From NCBI RefSeq assembly GCF_015709455.1, contig NZ_JADNQW010000005.1:1302001-1366000 (forward strand): DNA of 64,000 bases, given 5' to 3'. Both the position numbers and the translations under genes were made by a program. This DNA is from Methylosinus sp. H3A. GTDB taxonomy: Bacteria; Pseudomonadota; Alphaproteobacteria; Rhizobiales; Beijerinckiaceae. Position 1 is the first letter of the stretch. Each line of letters opens with the position of its first letter. The notes under the pieces are model-generated. The model was not told the DNA's origin. It saw nothing but the letters and a program-made list of their open reading frames with translations, and did no database searches. Positions 27,310 through 35,749 of the stretch are shown here, one piece after another.

Positions 27310-27333
27310 CGCTCGAACGGAATCGTTCGAGCG
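27310..27333. repeat. palindrome between the two acyltransferase genes
   Basis: Perfect arms CGCTCGAACG and CGTTCGAGCG with spacer GAAT, in the 92 bases between the paralogous genes. Dispersed repeats with the core 'GAACGGAATCGTTC' are frequent between genes in Rhizobiales. No U-tract follows. Confidence 0.7.
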
Positions 27334-27373
27334 ATCAGACGTCGCTCCAAATTAACAGCTGGACCCCGCCGAG

Positions 27374-28567
27374 TTATAGCCTCTCGGCTCGGCCTTGGCC
27401 AACCCAGCGAGAGCGCTCGCCGAGACGGGCGCGCCGGTCGAGCGCGGCGAAAGCCGCATGAAGCATTCGCCGCAGCGCCGGGGTCCGCGCCTCGGTGGCG
27501 CGCGAGAACGCCCAGGCCATTGCGAGCGCGACGAGCAGCAGACTCGCCGCCGCGATCCAATGCGCCAGGGTCGGAAGAAGCTTGTGCCAGTCCTTGCCGA
27601 AAATATGGCCCGTTCCCGCCCAGAAGAAGAAAACGATCGGCATATGCGTGGCGTAGAGCGAGAAGGAGAAATCCGCGAGCCGGCGATTCAGGCCCATATG
27701 GCGGGAATGCGAGCCGGTCTCGCAGAAGCGAAGCGTCGTCAGCAGATTGGCGAAGGCCGCCGCGGTCAGCGCGGCAGCGACGTCGCGCAGGACCGGATGA
27801 GCCTCGACATAGGGACCGCGCACCACGAGCCGCGCGACGATCACGACGGCGAGAAAAAGGCCGAACGACAGATATTTGCCGCGCAAGAGGGGTCGCGGCG
27901 CGCGAGCCGCGAGCGCGCCCATCGTCCAGATCGCGAAGCCGACAGGAAAGCGCGACGAGGGCAAGGAGAGGAGAAGCAGAAGGAGGGCCCCGGCGAAAAA
28001 TGCGGCGAGACGGGCCGTCTCCGAATAGCAGCGCGCGAAGGGCAGCAGCAGCAAGGGAAAGAGCAGATAGTACCAAAATTCGCAGGCCAGCGACCAGAGC
28101 GGACCATTCGTGCCCGCCTGGCCGGCCCAAATATGCTGCTGCATGGCGAGCGTCGTGAGAATGCGCGAGGGCTCATAGGCGCCCTGAAGGCCCGCGAGCT
28201 CATAGACGCCGGCTCCGGCGAAGAGGTCGCGGCCGACGGCGTCGAGCGCGAAGGTCAGCGCCAGCGCCGGGATCAGAACGACATAGATGCGGCTGACGCG
28301 ATCGACGAAATAGGCGCGCAGGAAAGGCCTTTGCCGCTCTATGGCCGCGAAGACGCGGCCGCCGACGAGAAAGCCCGAGAGCGCGAAGAAGACCGTCACC
28401 GCCTGATGGGAAAAGGCGGTGACGAACCACCAGACATAAACGAGCGGCCCATGCGGGACGACCATTATGTCGCTCAACGATATGAGCACATTGGCGTGAG
28501 CGAGGAGAACGGCGAAAGCGGCGATCCAACGGGCGGCGTGAATGAAATCCGATAAAGCGACAGACAT
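27374..28567 (-). CDS. acyltransferase-3 family membrane protein
   Basis: A 397-residue paralogue of its neighbour. Matching segments include the first helix (AVLLAHANVLISLSDIM versus VLAVHSTNMFVNLADIM), VFFALSGFLVGG, VSRIYVVLIPALAL and NGPLWSLACEFWYYLLFPLL. Order and spacing of motifs are the same, so the pair arose by tandem duplication followed by strong divergence. Predicted to acylate an extracytoplasmic glycan from a cytoplasmic acyl-CoA donor. Start at 28567; the intergenic region upstream is shared with the divergent aroG-type gene. Confidence 0.88.
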   Translation of the reverse strand: MSVALSDFIHAARWIAAFAVLLAHANVLISLSDIMVVPHGPLVYVWWFVTAFSHQAVTVFFALSGFLVGGRVFAAIERQRPFLRAYFVDRVSRIYVVLIPALALTFALDAVGRDLFAGAGVYELAGLQGAYEPSRILTTLAMQQHIWAGQAGTNGPLWSLACEFWYYLLFPLLLLPFARCYSETARLAAFFAGALLLLLLSLPSSRFPVGFAIWTMGALAARAPRPLLRGKYLSFGLFLAVVIVARLVVRGPYVEAHPVLRDVAAALTAAAFANLLTTLRFCETGSHSRHMGLNRRLADFSFSLYATHMPIVFFFWAGTGHIFGKDWHKLLPTLAHWIAAASLLLVALAMAWAFSRATEARTPALRRMLHAAFAALDRRARLGERSRWVGQGRAERL

Positions 28568-28782
28568 GAAAAAAGCGCTCGTCCAAAAAAGGCGTGGTCG
28601 AGGCTAGGGAAATCGGCGCGGCGCGTCATCTTGCGGAAAAACCGCAGGTCGCGGGCCCGAGCGCTTCAGACCGCGCGTCTTCGACGGCCGAGCTTCCGGC
28701 GCAGCGGCAAAATTGTCGCCTCCCAGGGCGGGCTCCTGTATAGCTGGGCCGCGCAGGGGAGCGGCAAGCAGGAGCCAGGCTA

Positions 28783-30162
28783 GTGGAGAATTGGACGCCC
28801 GGTAGCTGGAGAGCCAGGCCGATCGAGCAGACGCCCGTCTATCAGGATCAGGCGGCGCTCGCCGATGTCGAGCGGCAGCTGGCCGGATTTCCGCCGCTGG
28901 TCTTCGCCGGCGAGGCGCGCAGCCTGAAGCGCTCGCTCGCCGAGGTCGCCGGGGGCCGCGCCTTTCTGCTGCAGGGCGGCGATTGCGCCGAGAGCTTCAG
29001 CGAGCATTCGGCCGACAATATCCGCGATTTCTTCCGCGTCTTCCTGCAAATGGCGGTGGTGCTGACCTATGCGGCGGCCTCGCCCGTGGTGAAGGTCGGC
29101 CGCATCGCCGGCCAATTCGCCAAGCCGCGCTCCGCCCCCACCGAGAAGCAGGGCGCGCTGGAGCTGCCGAGCTATCGCGGCGACATCGTCAACGACATAG
29201 AATTCACCGCCGCGGCCCGCACGCCCGATCCGCATCGGCAGCTGATGGCCTATCGGCAATCGGCGGCGACGCTCAATCTCATCCGCGCCTTTGCGACGGG
29301 CGGCTTCGCCAATCTCGTCAACGCGCATCGCTGGATGCTCGGCTTCGTCCGCAACAGCCCGCTCTCCGAGCGCTATTCGCTGCTCGCCGATCATATCAGC
29401 GAGACGCTCGGCTTCATGCGCGCCATCGGCCTCGATCCCGAGCATCATCCAGAGCTCAGGCAGACGGATTTCTACACCTCTCACGAGGCGCTGCTGCTCG
29501 GCTATGAGCAGGCGCTGACCCGCGTCGATTCGCTCGAGGGCGGCTATTTCGCCACTTCCGGCCATTTCCTCTGGATCGGCGACCGCACGCGCCAGGAGGA
29601 CGGCGCGCATATCGAATATTTGCGCGGCGTGCAGAACCCGATCGGCCTCAAATGCGGTCCGAGCCTGAAGCCGGACGCGCTGCTGCGCCTCATCGACAGA
29701 CTCGATCCGCAGAATGAGCCGGGGCGGCTCACGCTCATCTGCCGTTTCGGCTCCGACAAAGCGGCCGAGGCGCTGCCGCCGATCCTGCGCGCCGTCGCCC
29801 GAGAGGGCCGCAATGTCGTGTGGTGCTGCGATCCGATGCACGGCAACACGATCAGCGCCGGCGGCCGCAAGACCCGGCCTTTCGATCGCGTGATGGCGGA
29901 AATCCGCAATTTCTTCGAGGTTCACCGCGCCGAGGGCACCTATGCCGGCGGCATTCACCTCGAGATGACGGGACAGAACGTCACCGAATGCATGGGCGGC
30001 GCGCGCGATATCTCCGAGCAGGAGCTCGGCGTGCGCTATGACACGACCTGCGACCCGCGCCTCAACGCCGAGCAGGCGATCGAGGTCGCCTTCCTCGTCG
30101 CGGAATTGCTGAAGGCCGAGCGCCTCGCGCGCGACGCTCAGGAGCAGGACGCGGCGGAGTAG
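28783..30162 (+). CDS. class II DAHP synthase
   Basis: The 459-residue enzyme condenses phosphoenolpyruvate and erythrose 4-phosphate, the first step of the shikimate pathway. It is the plant/actinobacterial-like class II type: [49 protein letters not shown] and [12 protein letters not shown] are conserved and hold the metal and substrate ligands. It starts at a GTG (28783), 9 bases after an AGGAG site. Length is normal. It stands alone, divergent from the acyltransferases. Confidence 0.95.
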   Translation: MENWTPGSWRARPIEQTPVYQDQAALADVERQLAGFPPLVFAGEARSLKRSLAEVAGGRAFLLQGGDCAESFSEHSADNIRDFFRVFLQMAVVLTYAAASPVVKVGRIAGQFAKPRSAPTEKQGALELPSYRGDIVNDIEFTAAARTPDPHRQLMAYRQSAATLNLIRAFATGGFANLVNAHRWMLGFVRNSPLSERYSLLADHISETLGFMRAIGLDPEHHPELRQTDFYTSHEALLLGYEQALTRVDSLEGGYFATSGHFLWIGDRTRQEDGAHIEYLRGVQNPIGLKCGPSLKPDALLRLIDRLDPQNEPGRLTLICRFGSDKAAEALPPILRAVAREGRNVVWCCDPMHGNTISAGGRKTRPFDRVMAEIRNFFEVHRAEGTYAGGIHLEMTGQNVTECMGGARDISEQELGVRYDTTCDPRLNAEQAIEVAFLVAELLKAERLARDAQEQDAAE

Positions 30163-30186
30163 AGACAAATCGGCGATGCGCTCTTG

Positions 30187-30244
30187 GCGAGCCTGAAAGC
30201 TCGCGGTCCAAAGCGCTCCCTGGACCGCGAGCCTTCAGGCTCGC
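30187..30244. terminator. long hairpin between convergent genes
   Basis: Arms of 24 bases (30187-30210 and 30221-30244) pair with a single mismatch around the loop AAGCGCTCCC. It lies between the convergent DAHP synthase and FTR1 genes. There is no run of T on either side, so it may be a bidirectional transcript end, an RNA-stabilising stem or a dispersed repeat. Confidence 0.6.
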
Positions 30245-30274
30245 TTCATGTCCCGTGCGGCAAAAACCGGGATA

Positions 30275-31108
30275 TCACTCCGCTGCGGCGTGGACATTCG
30301 CGGTGCGGGGCCGTGGGGCGGCGAGGCGGGTGGCGATGAATATGCCCGCCAGCGTCGCGACATAGACGACGACCTGCAGCGCCGTCGGCTGGTCGACATA
30401 GCCGATCAGCGTGTGCAGCACGCGGCCGAAGAGGCTCGAATCCGCCAGCACGCCGGAGGTGTCCCACACCGTCTGCGACAGAGCGGTGACGATCCAGGCC
30501 TGTTGCAGAAAGCCCGCGCATTGCGCCGCGAGACCGGCCGCCAGCAGGGTGATCATCGCCGTCGTCACGGCGAACAAATGCCGCGCCGGAATGGTCACGA
30601 GACCGAAATAAGTCAGCGCGCTGACCAGCGCGCCGAGCACGAGGCCGGCGACGCCGCCCGCGAAGAGATCGCCCGCCGATTCGCCGGACGCCAGAATTCC
30701 GTAAAGGAACAGCGCCACCTCCGAGCCCTCGCGCAGCACGGCGAGCGCTACGACCAGCGCCAGGGCCAGGAAAGATTTGTCGCCGGAGACCGCGGCACGG
30801 CCGGCGGCCGCCAGCTCGCTCGCGAGCTCGCGGCCGTGGCGCGCCATCCATATGTTGTGAGAGGCGAGCATCACCACCGCCACTGCGAGGACGCCGGCGT
30901 TGAACAGCTCCTGCCCGCGGCCGGCGACGGCCTGCGACAGAGCATCGGCGAACAGCGCGACGACGCCAGCGCCGAGCATGCCCGCGACCACCCCGCCGAA
31001 GACAAAGGCCCGCGAGCCGCGCGCCCCGCGCGTGACCGCGAGCACGATGCCGATGACGAGACCCGCCTCTATGACCTCGCGAAAGACGATGATGAGAGCG
31101 CCCAGCAT
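30275..31108 (-). CDS. FTR1-family iron permease
   Basis: A 277-residue inner-membrane protein with about seven helices and the two REXXE motifs typical of FTR1/EfeU iron permeases: REVIE (10-14) and REGSE (126-130). These motifs bind Fe3+ during transport. No ferroxidase or EfeB peroxidase is encoded nearby; the only partner is the cupredoxin-like protein just upstream, 11 bases away. The pair may import iron after periplasmic handling by that protein, which is inference. Confidence 0.9.
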   Translation of the reverse strand: MLGALIIVFREVIEAGLVIGIVLAVTRGARGSRAFVFGGVVAGMLGAGVVALFADALSQAVAGRGQELFNAGVLAVAVVMLASHNIWMARHGRELASELAAAGRAAVSGDKSFLALALVVALAVLREGSEVALFLYGILASGESAGDLFAGGVAGLVLGALVSALTYFGLVTIPARHLFAVTTAMITLLAAGLAAQCAGFLQQAWIVTALSQTVWDTSGVLADSSLFGRVLHTLIGYVDQPTALQVVVYVATLAGIFIATRLAAPRPRTANVHAAAE

Positions 31109-31119
31109 GGTTTGCGTCC

Positions 31120-31455
31120 TTACTCGACGACGAGCTCGCCCTTGGCCGTGGCCTCGTGATATTCGCCGAAGAAACGATAACGGCCGGGCTTCAGCGGCCG
31201 CACGCGCACCGTGATCTCGGCGGAGCCGGCGACGACCTTCTCGATCTTGAGCGCCTTGCTCTCGAATTCCTCCGGGGTCGAATCGAGATTCTTCACGACG
31301 ATGGTGATCGGCTTGTCGGCGGGCGCATGCAGCTCGGCGGGCGAGAAGCGATGATCCTTGATGGAGATTTCGAGAGAGGTCTCGTCGGCCGCGACGGCGG
31401 CGCCGGCGCCCGCCGCGAGAGCGGCGAGGACGAGAAGAATTCGGGAGGATTTCAT
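31120..31455 (-). CDS. periplasmic cupredoxin-like protein
   Basis: A 111-residue protein with a signal peptide (LLVLAALAAGAGAAVAADE) and a cupredoxin fold domain (SIKDHRFSPAELHAPADKPI, then LKPGRYRFFGEYHEATAKGE). It resembles the EfeO N-terminal cupredoxin domain and the small periplasmic partners encoded beside FTR1 permeases. The usual copper ligand set is incomplete: there is no cysteine in the mature protein, but histidines remain in KDHRF and EYHEA. It precedes the permease by 11 bases. Confidence 0.85.
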   Translation of the reverse strand: MKSSRILLVLAALAAGAGAAVAADETSLEISIKDHRFSPAELHAPADKPITIVVKNLDSTPEEFESKALKIEKVVAGSAEITVRVRPLKPGRYRFFGEYHEATAKGELVVE

Positions 31456-31665
31456 TTCACGCCTTTCGATGAATCGTTTCGACGCCCGCGCCCATGCCCC
31501 GCGCGAAGCGAAGCAAGAACCGGCCCACCGCATGCGCAAAGCCGCCCGCGCGGGCCCGGCCGCGAATGCGCTCGAGCTTGAATATCAAGGTAGAAGATGG
31601 TCTGACGGGCTACAACGCCGCAAGTTGAGATTGCTTCCAATCTGACTTGGGCGAAATGTCGCGAC

Positions 31666-32001
31666 TCAACCGGGATAGCCGTGGCGCGCCTTGCTCGCCC
31701 GCACCAGCGCGACGGCCTGGGCGTCTCGTCCGGCCGAGCAGGCGGCCGCGGCGGCGCCGATCTCGCCCTCTATCGTCGCATAGACGCCCTGATTCACGTG
31801 ACCCATGGCGAGGTCATTGTCCATCACCGCGCGATAGCGGGCGATCACGCCCGCGCAACCAGAGCCTTCCGGCAGATTGAAGCCGGCCGGAGTGGTATTG
31901 CGCGTCGACGGCGCCTCGGCGACGACGACCGGCTGCGTGGAATTGCAGGCGGCGATGGAGAGGGCCGCGAACGCCGCGGCGAGGAGCTTTGCGAACGTCA
32001 T
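31666..32001 (-). CDS. putative lipoprotein
   Basis: A 111-residue protein with a lipoprotein signal (MTFAKLLAAAFAALSIAAC). The mature part contains GCAGVIARYRAVMDNDLAMG and GEIGAAAAACSAGRDAQAVA, giving two further cysteines likely to pair. Small lipoproteins of this kind next to gmk are known in related genomes, but I cannot name a function. The start was chosen at the signal peptide; an upstream in-frame ATG overlaps gmk. Confidence 0.7.
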   Translation of the reverse strand: MTFAKLLAAAFAALSIAACNSTQPVVVAEAPSTRNTTPAGFNLPEGSGCAGVIARYRAVMDNDLAMGHVNQGVYATIEGEIGAAAAACSAGRDAQAVALVRASKARHGYPG

Positions 32002-32030
32002 CTTCGAACGAAGTCCTTCTTGTCTGGCGA

Positions 32031-32669
32031 TCACTCGCTCAACAGACGCGCGACGAAAGCCTCTATGCCGGCGAGGCGCCGCGGCCGGCGCTGACGCTCG
32101 GCCCGCAATATCGCGAGCAGATCGTCGAAGCTGCGCTGCAGATCGTCGTTGACGATCACATAGTCATATTGCTTCCAACGCTGAATCTCGTTGCGGGCGT
32201 TCTCGAGGCGGCGCTCGATCGCCTCGCGCGAATCCTCGGCGCGGCGCTCGAGGCGTGAGCGCAGCTCCTTCATCGACGGCGGCAGAATGAAGACGGTGAC
32301 GGTGTCCGCGCCCATCTTCTCGCGCACCTGCTGCGTGCCTTGATAATCGATGTCGAACAGCGCGTCGCGGCCGTCGCGCAATATCTCTTCGACTGGTCCG
32401 CGCGGCGTGCCGTAATAATTGCCATGCACCTCCGCCCATTCGAGCAATTCGCCATTGTCGCGCATCGACTCGAAACGGCTCTTGGAAATGAAGGAATAAT
32501 GGATGCCGTCGACCTCGCTCGAGCGACGCGGGCGCGTCGTCACCGATATGGAGAGCGTGAGGTCGAGCTCGCGGTTCTGCAGCAGCATGCGCGTCAGCGT
32601 CGTCTTCCCCGCGCCGGAGGGCGAGGAGAGGATGAGAACGATTCCGCGGCGGTCTGGCGTTGTGGGCAT
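32031..32669 (-). CDS. gmk: guanylate kinase
   Basis: Phosphorylates GMP to GDP with ATP. The 212-residue product has the P-loop SSPSGAGKTT (15-24), the GMP-binding segment SVTTRPRRSSEVDGIHYSF, and HGNYYGTPR, followed by DIDYQGTQQVREK. Length is normal. Start chosen at MPTTPDRRG; an upstream in-frame ATG lies in the palindrome. It follows yicC in the same direction, separated by a perfect long palindrome. Confidence 0.96.
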   Translation of the reverse strand: MPTTPDRRGIVLILSSPSGAGKTTLTRMLLQNRELDLTLSISVTTRPRRSSEVDGIHYSFISKSRFESMRDNGELLEWAEVHGNYYGTPRGPVEEILRDGRDALFDIDYQGTQQVREKMGADTVTVFILPPSMKELRSRLERRAEDSREAIERRLENARNEIQRWKQYDYVIVNDDLQRSFDDLLAILRAERQRRPRRLAGIEAFVARLLSE

Positions 32670-32680
32670 CTTGGGTCCGA

Positions 32681-32746
32681 GCGAATAGGGAGTAGCCAAT
32701 GGCGAGCGGAATGTCCCCGGCTCGCCATTGGCTACTCCCTATTCGC
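32681..32746. repeat. perfect 27-bp inverted repeat between yicC and gmk
   Basis: Arm 32681-32707 and arm 32720-32746 are exact reverse complements of each other (27 bp each), separated by the 12-base loop GGAATGTCCCCG. The arm begins GCGAATAGGGAGTAGCCAAT. It fills most of the 87 bases between the genes. A related but imperfect palindrome (GAGCGAATTCGCTGCTCGCTATTGG) occurs near 33668-33692, so this is probably a dispersed family. Confidence 0.9.
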
Positions 32747-32756
32747 TATTTTCTCC

Positions 32757-33644
32757 TCACTCAATGTTCTGCACCTGCTCGCGCCACTGCTCGACCTCGA
32801 TCTTGAGCTCGAGGCCGATGGCGGTGAGCTCGCCGTCATTGGACTTGGCGCAGAGCGTGTTGGTCTCGCGCGACAATTCCTGAGCGAGGAAATCGAGGCG
32901 GCGGCCGATCGGCCCGCCCTTCTCGACGAGCGCGCGGGCGCTCGTCACATGGGCCTTCAGCCGGTCCAATTCCTCGCGAATGTCGGCCTTCACCGCGAGC
33001 AGCACCGCCTCCTGATGCAGGCGCTGCGAATCGAAGGAATGACCCGTCTCGAGCAGAGCCGCGATTTGGCTCGCGAGGCGCGCGCGCACCGCCTCGGCCG
33101 AGCGGCCGGGCAGCGCTTCCGCCTGCGCCGTCAATTCGCCGATGCGCGCGAGCCGCGCCGTCAGCACCTCGCCGATGGCCGCGCCTTCCGCGACGCGGGA
33201 GGCCGCGAGCGCGTCGAGCGCCTGCGCCAAAGTCGCGAGCACCTTCGCGTCGAGCGCATTGCGTTGCTCCTCGTCGTCCTCGGGCTCGATGATCTCGACG
33301 ATGCCGCGCACGGCGAGCAGACCGTCCAGCGACGCCGGTCTCAAAGACGCATGCAGCGGAACATCATCCAGCGCCTTCAACAGGCGCTCGAGCGCGGCGC
33401 GATTGACGCGCGTCTCGACGAGCGCGTCGTCGCGGCGCGCCGTGAGATTGGCGAAGCAGGAGCCGCGGGCGATTCGGCCCGCGATGAGCGCGCGCGCCTT
33501 CACCTCCACCGCGTCGAAATTGGGCGGGACGCGCAGTCGCAGGTCCAGCCCCTTGGAATTGACAGTCTTGATCTCCCAGGCGTAGCGCCACGGCCCGAGA
33601 CTGTCGTGGGCGCGCGCGAAGCCGGTCATGCTGGCGAGAGACAT
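32757..33644 (-). CDS. yicC: YicC/YloC-family endoribonuclease
   Basis: A 295-residue protein opening MSLASMTGFARAHDSLGPW, with WEIKTVNSKGLDLRLRVP and the C-terminal KADIREELDRLKAHVTSARA and GRRLDFLAQELSRETNTLCA. These are the conserved ends of the YicC family, recently shown to act as endoribonucleases. The middle coiled-coil region is variable. It is followed by gmk, the usual order in many bacteria. Confidence 0.93.
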   Translation of the reverse strand: MSLASMTGFARAHDSLGPWRYAWEIKTVNSKGLDLRLRVPPNFDAVEVKARALIAGRIARGSCFANLTARRDDALVETRVNRAALERLLKALDDVPLHASLRPASLDGLLAVRGIVEIIEPEDDEEQRNALDAKVLATLAQALDALAASRVAEGAAIGEVLTARLARIGELTAQAEALPGRSAEAVRARLASQIAALLETGHSFDSQRLHQEAVLLAVKADIREELDRLKAHVTSARALVEKGGPIGRRLDFLAQELSRETNTLCAKSNDGELTAIGLELKIEVEQWREQVQNIE

Positions 33645-33695
33645 TGCGATCCTTGGCAGGGACGAAGAGCGAATTCGCTGCTCGCTATTGGCCGG

Positions 33696-35516
33696 TCAAC
33701 GAAACTTCGCCACATCCGGCACGGTCTTGGCGGAGTTCAAATCCCAACCGCGGTCGCGCAACGGATCGAGCGCGGTGCCTTCCGAGGCGTCGAAGGCGCG
33801 CGCGCGAGCGGAGCGCGGCGGCTGGGCGGCGTCGGCCGTGGCCGTGGCCGTGAGCGGCAAGGGCCGCTCCTCCACGGAGAGGCCGAGCCGGGCGGCCCGA
33901 GCACGCTGCTCGGCGCGCAGAGCGCTGGAGACCGGATAGCTCGCCGCCGAATCGAGCCCATCGTCCTCCGCGAGCTCGTCGGAGCCGGCCTGCGATTCGT
34001 CCGACGCGGCGCTTGCCACCAGCGTGACGGCCGCCCGCGCCTCCGGCTGCGCGCGCTGCGCGAATTGCGTGGTGAACAGCGGCGGCGCCGCCATCGTGGC
34101 CGCAGCGGCGCGCTCGGCGGCGAGCCGCAGGCTCTCCTCATTGTCCCCGGCATATTCGAACGGAATGGCCGGCAGAGCGGCGCCGATTCGCTTCAGCGCG
34201 CCATGGCGGGGATCGCCCGCGACGATCTGCGGCTCCATGCTCGCCTCGGCGAGCGCGACGAGGCGGCCGATCGCGGCGTCGCCACGCTTCTCGCGCGGAG
34301 CGGACTGCGTCGGCCCGACCACGGAGCCGGGCTCCAGACGATCGACTCCGGTGGCCCTGTCCTTCTCGATCTGCCGCCAGCGCTGCACATTCCGCGCATG
34401 CTGCTCGAGCGTATCGGCGAACACATGACCGCCCGTGCCGTCGGCGACAAAATAGAGCTCTTGCGTGCGCGAGGGATTGGCGACCGCTTCCAGCGCCGCC
34501 CGGCCCGGATTGGCGATCGGTCCCGGCGGCAGGCCCTCGATCGCATAGGTGTTATAGGGCGTCCACTTCTCGACCTCGGACTTCAATATGCCGCGGCCGA
34601 GCGTCGCGCGGCCGCCGACGAGGCCGTAGACGATGGTGGGGTCCGATTGCAGCCGCATGCCCTTGCGCAGGCGGTTGACGAAGACGGCGGCGACGCGCGG
34701 ACGCTCGTCGGCTTTGCCGGTCTCCTTCTCGACGATGGAGGCGAGCGTCACCAGCTCATAGGGCGTCTTCACCGGCAGATCGGGATTGCGGCGCGCCCAG
34801 ATTTGATCGAGCAGCTTGCGCTGATCCTCCTGCATCTTCAGCAGCAGCTTGGCGCGGGGATAGCCGCGCGCGACCTTATAGGTCTCCGGCAGCAACGCGC
34901 CTTCCTTGGGCAGCTCCGCCATGTCGCCGGCCAGAACCTCGCTGTCGCGCAGACGGGAGACGATCTGCTCGGTCGTCAGCCCCTCGGGAATGGTGACGCC
35001 ATGCAGGATCTGCCGGCCGTTGACCAGCTCGTCCATGACCTCGCGCAGGCTGGCGTTCTGCTTGAACGCATATTCGCCCGGCTTCAGCTTGCTACGCACG
35101 CCCTCGATCAGCATGGCGATGTTCATCAACATGGGATTGTCGATGACGCCGTCCCGCTCGAGCTGCGCGAGAATCTCGGGAACGTCGCTGTGCGGGGCGA
35201 TATAGACGATCTTCTCGGCGGAGAGCGGGCCGGGCTCGCGCAGCTTGTGCAGCACCGCGATGAGGCCGAAGACGCCGGCGACCGCGAGCACCAGCAGCAA
35301 GGAGAGGAAGCTGCTCACCGCGGAGAGCGCTCCCTCCCGCTTCTTGGAGCGCGGCGGAGGCGGAGGCGGCGCGTCCGGCTGCAACGCCCCCCCGGCGCTA
35401 CGCAGGCTCGCGCGACGCCGGAAGAAAGAGGAGGACTCCTCGTTCTTGGAGTCGGATTTGGGGTCGGACGCGCCGTCCTTGGGCGTCTCCGGCGAATCGT
35501 TTGGAGCATCGCTCAT
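33696..35516 (-). CDS. mltG: endolytic transglycosylase MltG
   Basis: MltG cuts nascent peptidoglycan strands at the inner membrane. The 606-residue protein is longer than usual (about 340-450). An acidic and proline-rich cytoplasmic part (about 1-60) precedes one membrane helix (about 68-90). The YceG-type domain (about 100-400) contains ASIVEKETGKADERPRVAAV with the catalytic glutamate. A 200-residue C-terminal extension follows. It ends in a segment (GTALDPLRDRGWDLNSAKTV) that recurs in Rhizobiales MltG proteins. The start MSDAPND lies three codons after an alternative ATG. Confidence 0.93.
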   Translation of the reverse strand: MSDAPNDSPETPKDGASDPKSDSKNEESSSFFRRRASLRSAGGALQPDAPPPPPPRSKKREGALSAVSSFLSLLLVLAVAGVFGLIAVLHKLREPGPLSAEKIVYIAPHSDVPEILAQLERDGVIDNPMLMNIAMLIEGVRSKLKPGEYAFKQNASLREVMDELVNGRQILHGVTIPEGLTTEQIVSRLRDSEVLAGDMAELPKEGALLPETYKVARGYPRAKLLLKMQEDQRKLLDQIWARRNPDLPVKTPYELVTLASIVEKETGKADERPRVAAVFVNRLRKGMRLQSDPTIVYGLVGGRATLGRGILKSEVEKWTPYNTYAIEGLPPGPIANPGRAALEAVANPSRTQELYFVADGTGGHVFADTLEQHARNVQRWRQIEKDRATGVDRLEPGSVVGPTQSAPREKRGDAAIGRLVALAEASMEPQIVAGDPRHGALKRIGAALPAIPFEYAGDNEESLRLAAERAAAATMAAPPLFTTQFAQRAQPEARAAVTLVASAASDESQAGSDELAEDDGLDSAASYPVSSALRAEQRARAARLGLSVEERPLPLTATATADAAQPPRSARARAFDASEGTALDPLRDRGWDLNSAKTVPDVAKFR

Positions 35517-35749
35517 CGGGAACACTCCGTCTCTTGGGTTTCGGGCCGCGTCGTGATTCGGATCAAATCCAAACTCGCCGACTCGAAGAACGCGACGGAC
35601 CGACGAACTGAGCGCCTCGGCAGCCGGTTCGCTGGAGAGGATTGCGACGACTTTACGGCGCTCCCGCGTCCGTTACCCTATCGTTCTTTGTGGCGAAATC
35701 AGGAGCGACCCCTCGTCCACAGGCGCGAATCGGAGCAGCGAACCGCCGC

